A DNA stretch of 64,000 bases from Phycisphaerales bacterium (GTDB taxonomy: Bacteria; Planctomycetota; Phycisphaerae; Phycisphaerales; UBA1924), in contig DASPKU010000001.1 of NCBI GenBank assembly GCA_035627955.1, positions 310,001 through 374,000 of the forward strand, written 5' to 3'. The translations under genes were made by a program, and so were the position numbers. How positions within the stretch are numbered: the first letter of the stretch is position 1; the number at the start of each line of letters is the position of its first letter. The notes beneath the pieces were generated by a model. That model had not been told where the DNA came from, did not search any database, and worked only from the letters and a program-made list of their open reading frames with translations. This document shows positions 57,687 through 64,000 of the stretch, piece by piece.

Positions 57687-57713
57687 GGGCACGCTCCGGC
57701 GTGCCCTTTTTTC
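57687..57713 (+). terminator. Terminator of the SH3-like gene
   Basis: GGGCACGC, TCCG loop, GCGTGCCC, then TTTTTT. A perfect 8-bp stem; a second small hairpin, CGCTCG...CGAGCG (57665-57682), precedes it. Confidence 0.88.
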
Positions 57714-57739
57714 TGCGCCCGATTCCTACACTCCCCCCC

Positions 57740-59035
57740 GTGCAAGCCACACCACCCAAACTCGAGCTTCGCATGGGCGCCGGGCTATCCACGGCCGCGG
57801 ATTCAACGCGGGCCGCGGAGAACGCGTGCGACCAGTGCCTGGATGCCCTCGGAGGCGGGTCGGTGGACACCGCGTTCCTGCACTTCTCGACGCAGCACGT
57901 TGAGCACGCGGCCGACATCGCGGCCGTGGTGCTGCGGCGGCTGGGTGTCAAGAACCTCGTGGGCATCTCCACCGTCGCGGCGATCGGCGGCGTGAGCGAG
58001 TTGGAGGGCACGCCGGGGCTGTCGATCCTCGCGGGCTCGATGCCGGGGGTGACGGCCAAGACCTTCACCTTCGAGGAGCTGCCGGCGCTGCCGGATGATG
58101 AGGCCGCGGGACGGGAGGAGACCCTCGCGGCGATCGGCGAGGTGATGGGCGCGGGGCCGGACCTGCGGATGACGCTTCTGCTGGTGGACCCCTTCAGCGT
58201 GCCGCTGGTGCGGATGCTGCCGGCGATGAACCGGGCGCGGGGGGCGAGCAAAGCGCCGATCTTCGGCGGCATGGCCTCGGCGTCGACCTCGCCGGGCGGC
58301 AACGTGCTGGTGCTGAACGACCGCGTATTCCGCTCGGGGGCGGTGGGCCTGTCGCTGCGCGGCAGCCTGCATGTGGACACGGTGCTCAGCCAGGGGTGCC
58401 GGCCCTTCGGCCCCACGATGGTGGTGACGAAGGCCAAGGGCAACATGATCTTCGAGCTGGGCGGGCGGCAGGCGCTGGAAGTGGCGCAGGAGACCGTGCT
58501 GGACCTTGGCGAGGGTTACACGGAGAAGCTCGCGGGCGGGCTCTTCATCGGGCGCGTGATCGACGAGTACAAGGGGCGGTTCGGGCGCAACGACTTCCTC
58601 ATCCGCAACGTGGTGGGGGTGGACCAGAACCGCGGCGCGCTGGCGGTGGCGGACCGCGTGCGCGTGGGGCAGACGATCCGGCTGCACTGCCGCGACGCGG
58701 TGACGGCGCACGAGGACCTCGCGTTGCTGCTGGACGCGCAGAAGCTGTACGACAAGCCCAAGGGTGTCATGCTGATCACCTGCAACGGGCGCGGACGGCG
58801 GATGTTCAGCGCGACCGACACGCCCAACGACCACGACGCGCTGGCGGTGGCGCGGGCATTCTCACAAACCCAGGGCGGCGAGTTCCTCAGCAAGCCCGGC
58901 AAGCCCTTCGAGCCGCAGATCGAGGTGCCGGTGCCGCTCGCCGGGTTCTTCGCTAACGGGGAGATCGGGCCGGTGGGGGACGAGAGCTTCGTGCACGGGC
59001 ACACGGCGTGCCTGGCGCTGTTCCGCGATCCATGA
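57740..59035 (+). CDS. FIST domain sensory protein
   Basis: A 431-residue cytoplasmic protein with both parts of a FIST domain. The N-terminal part has TAFLHFSTQHVEHAADIAAVV, VGISTVAAIGG and a glycine-rich APIFGGMASAS; the C-terminal FIST-C part has LLITCNGRGRRMF and AGFFANGEIGPVGDESFVHGHTACLAL. FIST proteins are thought to sense small ligands and often accompany signal transduction modules, though this one is alone. The start is uncertain: GTG 57740 is used; ATG 57773 is possible. It follows the SH3-like gene after a terminator. Confidence 0.88.
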   Translation: MQATPPKLELRMGAGLSTAADSTRAAENACDQCLDALGGGSVDTAFLHFSTQHVEHAADIAAVVLRRLGVKNLVGISTVAAIGGVSELEGTPGLSILAGSMPGVTAKTFTFEELPALPDDEAAGREETLAAIGEVMGAGPDLRMTLLLVDPFSVPLVRMLPAMNRARGASKAPIFGGMASASTSPGGNVLVLNDRVFRSGAVGLSLRGSLHVDTVLSQGCRPFGPTMVVTKAKGNMIFELGGRQALEVAQETVLDLGEGYTEKLAGGLFIGRVIDEYKGRFGRNDFLIRNVVGVDQNRGALAVADRVRVGQTIRLHCRDAVTAHEDLALLLDAQKLYDKPKGVMLITCNGRGRRMFSATDTPNDHDALAVARAFSQTQGGEFLSKPGKPFEPQIEVPVPLAGFFANGEIGPVGDESFVHGHTACLALFRDP

Positions 59036-59051
59036 GTTGCCGCAACAGTCA

Positions 59052-59492
59052 ATGAATCCTGTGGAATGGCTTCTTGCGGGACCTCAGCGTCGCTTCCTAC
59101 GGGATGTGCGGACGCTGATCGCGCGTGAGCTCGAGGCGGTCGCGCCAACAAGGATGCGAACGAGGTACTCCGTCTGCGGTGCGTGGGCCTTTATCGATTG
59201 CGGCTCCGTCACCATCGAGGTGAGCTACGAGATGGAGTTCCGAGACGGGGTGTATGTAGCGGCGTGGCCGTGCGACGACTCCGTCGAAGGCGACCGACCT
59301 GAAAGCGCGACCATTCTGGGCGACAGCGGGCTCGATGCGTTCAACATTGAGGAGCGGCGCAGGTTCTTTGCATGGCTGGGGCGTCGCCTCGCAATGGATC
59401 TTCCAGAAGTACTCGCGTCGCGGAGTGGCCTCGGGCAACTCGCGGGGCTCGGCACGGCCTATACGGGTTGGAAGCGGGAACTCCATCCATAA
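59052..59492 (+). CDS. Hypothetical protein, 146 residues
   Basis: A small soluble protein, MNPVEWLLAGPQRRFLRDV at the start. It has a strand-rich centre (WAFIDCGSVTIEVSYEMEFRDGVYVAAWPCDD) and a helical tail (IEERRRFFAWLGRRLAMDLPEV). No signal or membrane segment. I do not recognise the family. It follows the FIST gene by 16 bases, so co-transcription is likely. ATG 59052 has no strong ribosome binding site; a TTG at 59037 overlaps nothing and would add five residues. Confidence 0.55.
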   Translation: MNPVEWLLAGPQRRFLRDVRTLIARELEAVAPTRMRTRYSVCGAWAFIDCGSVTIEVSYEMEFRDGVYVAAWPCDDSVEGDRPESATILGDSGLDAFNIEERRRFFAWLGRRLAMDLPEVLASRSGLGQLAGLGTAYTGWKRELHP

Positions 59493-59543
59493 GCGTTCAT
59501 GCCGGTTTTGCACGGTTGCTGGCCCGCGGGTGCACTGTGTGGC

Positions 59544-59711
59544 ATGCGCCAGTTCATATCTCTCATTGGGTTGCTGCTTGTGCTGGCCGCGGCGGTGCTG
59601 GTGCCGGGGTGCACCGCGGCCGATCGCGACCTGGGCACCGAGGACGAGGGCGACCGCATCGCGGATACCGCGCCCGGACAAGACAACCGCTCGCATGCGA
59701 AGCGGTGGTGA
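59544..59711 (+). CDS. Short lipoprotein, 55 residues
   Basis: A small exported protein with hydrophobic MRQFISLIGLLLVLAAAV and lipobox LVPGC (Cys22), followed by an acidic tail TAADRDLGTEDEGDRIADTAPG. Small lipoproteins of this kind are common; the short mature region suggests a membrane-tethered peptide. It follows the hypothetical gene closely. No family is known and the start lacks a strong ribosome binding site, so the call rests on the lipobox. Confidence 0.55.
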   Translation: MRQFISLIGLLLVLAAAVLVPGCTAADRDLGTEDEGDRIADTAPGQDNRSHAKRW

Positions 59712-59853
59712 CCTTGATGATTGAGCTGGAGTGAGTCAGCTGGTGACCCGGTGATCCCCGTGGTTCCTTTGTGCTGGACGGGAGCGGTCGGGTTTTGCTA
59801 CCCTTCCCCTCCGCACAGGGGTGATCTACAGGGGAACAACGCTCGTGAAGTCC

Positions 59854-62800
59854 ATGACAACCCGTTCGCTTTCGTACGCGGCCTGCCTGAGCCTCCTTGC
59901 CGGCCTGGCCGCGCCGGTTTCGGCGCAGAACAACCAGCCCAAGCAGGATGAGCCCGTGGGTGCGATGCTGCGGCTCCCGGATGTGAGCAAGGACCGCATC
60001 TGCTTCGTGTACGCCAATGACATCTGGACCGCGCCCAAGGCGGGCGGCGAGGCCACGCCGCTGGCGAGCCCGCCGGGGACCGAGTCGTTCCCGCGCTTCA
60101 GCCCCGACGGGAAGAGCATCGCGTTCGTGGGCAACTACGACGGCGGGCGCGACCTGTACACGCTGCCCTTGAGCGGCGGTCTGCCGACGCGCGTGTCGCA
60201 CCACCCCGGCGGCGAGACGCTGTCGGACTGGACCGCCGACGGCAAGCTCATCTACCTGATGAGCGGCATGGCGGGCCTGGGGCGGCAGTCGCAGCTGTTC
60301 ACGGTCGGCAGCACCGGCGGCCTGCCCGAGCGGCTGCCCGTGCCCTACGCGGGCTTCGGGTCGATCTCGCCCGACGGCACATGGCTCGCGTACACGCCGC
60401 ACTCGACCGACACGCGCACGTGGAAGCGCTACCGCGGCGGCATGGCGACCGACATCTGGCTGTTCAGCCTCAAGGACAAGTCCAGCAAGAAGATCACCGA
60501 CTGGGAGGGCACGGACACGATCCCGATGTGGGTGCCCAGGAGCGAGGACGGCAAGCGCAACGGCAGCACGGACGTCGTGTACTACCTGAGCGATGCTGGC
60601 CCGGAGCACCGGCTCAACGTGTGGAGCTACGACGTCAAGAGCGGCAAGAAGGAGCAGATCACCAAGTACACGGACAACGACGTGCGCTGGCCGAGCATCG
60701 GGCCAGGTGACGGCGGCAAGGGCGAGATCGTGTACCAGCTGGGCAGCGAGCTGCGGCTGCTGGACCTTGGCAGCAAGAAGGACCGCGCCATCAAGGTGAC
60801 GATCCCCGGCGCCAAGCCGATGATCAAGCCGCGCCTGGTGGATGCGTCGAAGAACATCACCAGCGCGAGCATCAGCCCCACGGGCAAGCGCGTGGTGATC
60901 GAGGGGCGCGGCGACGTGTGGTCGGCCCCCGCCAAGGAGGGCGTGACGCGGAACATGACCCGGAGCGACGGCGTGTTCGAGCGCAGCCCCGCGTGGTCGC
61001 CCGATGGCAAGTGGATCGCGTACCTGTCGGACGAAAGCGGGGAGTACGAGCTGTACATCCGCCCCAGCGACGGGCGCACGGCGGCGGAGAAGAAGGCGGA
61101 CAAGGACGCCGGTGATGAAGCGGAGAAGGTTGAGCCGTCGGCGCTGACGCGCAACGGCGAGCCGCGGAAGCTGACCAGCTTCGGCGCGGGGTTCCGCTTC
61201 AACCCCACGTGGAGCCCCGACAGCAAGCACATCGTGCTGACCGACCGCGCCGGCAAGGCGTTCCTGGTCGAGGTGACCACCGAGGGTGAGCCCAAGGAGG
61301 TCAAGGAGATCGACCAGGACCCGGTGGGCGAGCGGCTGAACCCCACGTGGTCGCACGATTCCAACTGGCTGGTGTACAGCCGCGGGGACGAGGAGTCGCG
61401 GCTCAGCTGCATCTGGGTGTACAACGTCAAGAGCGGCGAGAAGACCCGGCTCACGAGCCCGATGTTCAGCAGCCAGAACCCGGCGTTTGACCGCAAGGGC
61501 GACTACCTGTACTTCACGAGCAACCGCGCGATCGAGAACCCGACGTACGCGGATATCGATACGACCTTCGCGTACACGGGCACCGAGCTGCTGTACGTCG
61601 TGCCGCTGCGGGACTCGATGAAGAGCCCGTTCCTCCCGAAGAGCGACGAGGAGGAGTACAAGAAGGACGAGCCCAAGAAGGACGAGAAGAAGGAAGACAA
61701 GAAGGACGAGAACGGCGACGCCGAGAAGAAGGACAACGGCAAGGACGAAAAGGAGGACAAGCCTTCCGAGAAGGCCGCGGCTCCGGACGACGGCGTCTCC
61801 GGCACCTGGGAGGGCAAGGCGACGGGCGGGGGCGAGGGCTTCCCGCCCGAGGGCATCGCGTTCTCGATGAAGGTGACGCTGCACGCGGACGGCAAGGTCA
61901 CCGGCAGCGTGACCAGCCAGATGGGCACCGGCAACGGCGAGGGCACGTTCGACAAGGGCAGCGGCGCATTCACGCTCACCTTCACGGTCAAAGAGGCGAC
62001 GATCACGCTGACCGGCACCATCAAGGGCGAGGAACTGAGCGGCGACTGGAGCGACGCCCAGGGCGGCGTGTCCGGCAAGTGGACCTGCAAGCGCACGGCC
62101 AAGGGCGGCGAGGGCGGCGGCAAGCCCGAGGGCGACAAGGCCGGTGATAAGGCCAAGGACAAGGAGAAGAAGCCGCTCAAGATCGACCTCGAGAACTTCG
62201 AGCGGCGCGCGATCCAGGTCCCCGTGCCCGCGGGCGCCTTTGGCAACCTCATGGTCACGCACGATGGCAAGCTGATTTACCTCAAGTCGAGCGGCCGTCG
62301 CGGCGGCGAGACCGCCATCAAGATCTTCGACATCAACTCCGACGAGAAGGACGAGAAGAACGTCATCGCCGGCGGCGGCGGGTTCGAGCTTTCCGCCGAC
62401 GGCAAGAAGCTGCTGCTGATCCGCGGCAGCAACATCCAGGTCATGGACCCCGTCGCCGGTGGCGGCAAGCCCACCACCGTGCCCACCAGCGGCATGAAGA
62501 CCACCATCAACCCGCGCAACGAGTGGAAGCAGATCCTCGCCGACGTGTGGCGCCTCAACCGCGACTACTTCTACGAGCCCACGCTCCACGGCGTGGACTG
62601 GCCGAAGATGCGCGAGCACTACGGCAAGATGGTGGACGACGCCACCAGCCGCGAGGACGTCAACTGGATCATCGCCGAGCTCATCAGCGAGCTGAACATC
62701 GGGCACGCGTACGTGACCAGCCCAGGCGATGTCGAGCAGCAGCCCTCGCTGTCGGTGGGCATGCTCGGGTGCGACTATGAGCTTGTGAAGGACGGCGACA

Positions 62801-63753
62801 AGAGCGCATACAAGATCACGAAGATCCACGAGGGCGGCGCGTGGGATGTGGATGGGCGCGGGCCGTGCAGCCAGCCGGGCGTGAACATCAAGGAGGGCGA
62901 GTACCTGCTCGCGGTCAACGGCGTGCCCGTGGACACGAGCAAGGACCCGTGGGCGGCGTTCATCGACACCGCCGACCGCGCGACCATCGTCACGATCGGC
63001 AAGAACCCGGTTATCGACGACCAGTCCCGCGACGTGCTGCTCAAGCCCATGGGCGGGGAGCAGGGGCTGCGCACCCGCGCGTGGATCGAGAAGAACCGCA
63101 AGTACGTTGAGGAGAAGTCGGGCGGCAAGATCGGCTACATCTACGTGCCCAACACGGGCGTCGATGGGCAGAACGAGCTGTTCCGCCAGTTCGTGGGCCA
63201 GCGCGGCAAGGCGGCTCTCGTCATCGACGAGCGCTGGAATGGCGGCGGGCAGATTCCCACCCGCTTCATCGAGCTGCTCAACCGCCCGGTGACGAACTAC
63301 TGGGCGATCCGCGACGGCAAGGACTGGGTGTGGCCGCCCGACAGCCACCAGGGCCCCAAGGCGATGCTGATCAATGGCCTCGCGGGCTCGGGCGGCGACG
63401 CGTTCCCGTACTACTTCAAGCAGGCCAAGATCGGCAAGACCATCGGCACCCGCACCTGGGGCGGCCTGGTCGGTATCCAGGGCTACCCGGGCCTCATCGA
63501 CGGCGGCGGGATCAGCGTGCCGTCCTTCGCCTTCTACAAGCTGGACGGCACGTGGGGCGTCGAGGGCCACGGCGTCGACCCCGACATCGAGGTCGTGGAC
63601 GACCCGGCCAAGATGACCGACGGCGGCGACCCGCAGCTGGACGCCGCGATCGCGCACCTGACCGAGGAGCTCAAGACCAAGGCGTTCAACCCGCCCAAGC
63701 GGCCGACGAGCCCGAACCGTGCGGGGATGGGCATTCCGCCCGAGCAGCGGTAA
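59854..63753 (+). CDS. Tricorn-like S41 protease with beta-propeller domains
   Basis: A 1299-residue exported tricorn-type protease. After a signal peptide (MTTRSLSYAACLSLLAGLAAPVSA) come WD/DPP4-like beta-propeller blades (SFPRFSPDGKSIAFVGNYDGGRDLY, WSPDGKWIAYLSD, NPTWSPDSKHIVLTD), then a Lys/Glu-rich stretch (about 605-645), a small beta-rich insert (GTWEGKATGGG... TGTIKGEELSGDWSDAQGG, near 650-750), more blades and a C-terminal S41 domain. The nucleophile is likely Ser1179 in GSGGDAFPYYF and the histidine is His951 in IGHAYV. It may degrade peptides in the periplasm. The start may be GTG 59845 or 59821. Confidence 0.87.
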   Translation: MTTRSLSYAACLSLLAGLAAPVSAQNNQPKQDEPVGAMLRLPDVSKDRICFVYANDIWTAPKAGGEATPLASPPGTESFPRFSPDGKSIAFVGNYDGGRDLYTLPLSGGLPTRVSHHPGGETLSDWTADGKLIYLMSGMAGLGRQSQLFTVGSTGGLPERLPVPYAGFGSISPDGTWLAYTPHSTDTRTWKRYRGGMATDIWLFSLKDKSSKKITDWEGTDTIPMWVPRSEDGKRNGSTDVVYYLSDAGPEHRLNVWSYDVKSGKKEQITKYTDNDVRWPSIGPGDGGKGEIVYQLGSELRLLDLGSKKDRAIKVTIPGAKPMIKPRLVDASKNITSASISPTGKRVVIEGRGDVWSAPAKEGVTRNMTRSDGVFERSPAWSPDGKWIAYLSDESGEYELYIRPSDGRTAAEKKADKDAGDEAEKVEPSALTRNGEPRKLTSFGAGFRFNPTWSPDSKHIVLTDRAGKAFLVEVTTEGEPKEVKEIDQDPVGERLNPTWSHDSNWLVYSRGDEESRLSCIWVYNVKSGEKTRLTSPMFSSQNPAFDRKGDYLYFTSNRAIENPTYADIDTTFAYTGTELLYVVPLRDSMKSPFLPKSDEEEYKKDEPKKDEKKEDKKDENGDAEKKDNGKDEKEDKPSEKAAAPDDGVSGTWEGKATGGGEGFPPEGIAFSMKVTLHADGKVTGSVTSQMGTGNGEGTFDKGSGAFTLTFTVKEATITLTGTIKGEELSGDWSDAQGGVSGKWTCKRTAKGGEGGGKPEGDKAGDKAKDKEKKPLKIDLENFERRAIQVPVPAGAFGNLMVTHDGKLIYLKSSGRRGGETAIKIFDINSDEKDEKNVIAGGGGFELSADGKKLLLIRGSNIQVMDPVAGGGKPTTVPTSGMKTTINPRNEWKQILADVWRLNRDYFYEPTLHGVDWPKMREHYGKMVDDATSREDVNWIIAELISELNIGHAYVTSPGDVEQQPSLSVGMLGCDYELVKDGDKSAYKITKIHEGGAWDVDGRGPCSQPGVNIKEGEYLLAVNGVPVDTSKDPWAAFIDTADRATIVTIGKNPVIDDQSRDVLLKPMGGEQGLRTRAWIEKNRKYVEEKSGGKIGYIYVPNTGVDGQNELFRQFVGQRGKAALVIDERWNGGGQIPTRFIELLNRPVTNYWAIRDGKDWVWPPDSHQGPKAMLINGLAGSGGDAFPYYFKQAKIGKTIGTRTWGGLVGIQGYPGLIDGGGISVPSFAFYKLDGTWGVEGHGVDPDIEVVDDPAKMTDGGDPQLDAAIAHLTEELKTKAFNPPKRPTSPNRAGMGIPPEQR

Positions 63754-63780
63754 GCCGGTAGGACGAGCAACAAGCAACCC

Positions 63781-63815
63781 GGGCCTGCAGGTCACACGTG
63801 GCCTGCAGGCCCTTT
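63781..63815 (+). terminator. Terminator of the tricorn-like gene
   Basis: GGGCCTGCAGG, ten-base loop, CCTGCAGGCCC and TTT. An 11-bp perfect stem. Confidence 0.75.
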
Positions 63816-63929
63816 GCATTACGCGGCCAAGCTTGACCGAACCTTCACGATGCGCGGATAGACGGAGCGGCGGGTTTGTGGGATACTCAAGCGCAGGCAC
63901 TGAGAGCACCGCGTCCCAGGGGGTTCACC

Positions 63930-64000
63930 ATGGACGAGCGTCAGGCCAATCTTTGGGTTCAACTGGAAGCGTTTGAGATCGGCGGGCGCGACGCCGCGCT
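63930..64000 (+). CDS. Start of a gene that runs off the right edge
   Basis: An ATG at 63930 opens a frame beginning MDERQANLWVQLEAFEIG. Only 23 residues are visible, soluble and acidic in character. No family can be assigned. It may have its own promoter in the 63816-63929 gap, but no clear -35/-10 pair was found. Confidence 0.45.
   Translation, partial: MDERQANLWVQLEAFEIGGRDAA

Overview
The window is about two-thirds G+C and looks like a chromosomal segment of a planctomycete, most likely of the Phycisphaerae type. The signs are a giant secreted protein with an N-terminal LEPR-XLL-like motif (FENLEQRQLLEG), two proteins with PEP-CTERM-like tails, a Cys-rich ribbon of the CGYxL...CPECG kind, DUF1015, FIST, DUF4139 and tricorn-like proteins, many GTG/TTG starts and abundant short intergenic repeats. 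The assignment is inference from gene content. I saw no rRNA, tRNA, CRISPR array or insertion sequence.

Layout. 1-4662 (minus): part of a probable anti-phage or restriction-type cluster of SNF2-like helicase, DUF4391 protein and DUF262 protein, overlapping or nearly touching and cut by the left edge. 5123-6351: a fibronectin-like protein and a small membrane protein. 6579-11407 (plus): a DNA topoisomerase VI operon (B subunit, an MNT nucleotidyltransferase/HEPN pair, a LURP-one-like protein, A subunit), followed by a membrane SpoIIE-type phosphatase. 12919-15444 (minus): a beta-lactamase-like hydrolase and a frameshifted S41 protease. 15510-19481: release factor 1, an HI0933-type flavoprotein, a lone CoA-transferase B subunit and a lipoprotein. 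19671-27752 (minus): a 2693-residue secreted protein. 28152-31487: racemase homologue, HscB-like J protein, membrane protein, thioredoxin-like protein and a PEP-CTERM protein with a good promoter. 31545-34967 (minus): GGQ protein, tsaD and a C-terminal processing protease in a tight run. 35087-38592: DUF1015, an acyl-carrier-like/ribbon fusion and a GT8 glycosyltransferase. 38762-43775: mutS, an rdgB-like gene and a PfkB kinase, all next to or invaded by short tandem and palindromic repeats. 43795-63753: DUF4139, FAD/Fe-S oxidoreductase, GNAT, isocitrate dehydrogenase, DinB, a von Willebrand-like PEP-CTERM protein, TsaC/Sua5, TolC-like protein, SH3-like protein, FIST protein, two small proteins and a tricorn-like protease. 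A gene begins at 63930 and runs off the right edge.

Genes that act together: tsaD and tsaC/sua5 both serve tRNA t6A formation but lie 20 kb apart. Release factor 1 and the GGQ-only protein both belong to translation termination or ribosome rescue. The topoisomerase VI subunits share an operon with three extra genes.

The most interesting observations are in-frame repeat DNA inside mutS and the PfkB kinase gene, the bacterial topoisomerase VI operon with a HEPN/MNT pair and a LURP-one-like gene inside it, a family of 3'-end hairpins whose stems differ while flank and loop are kept, and the left-edge defence-like cluster.
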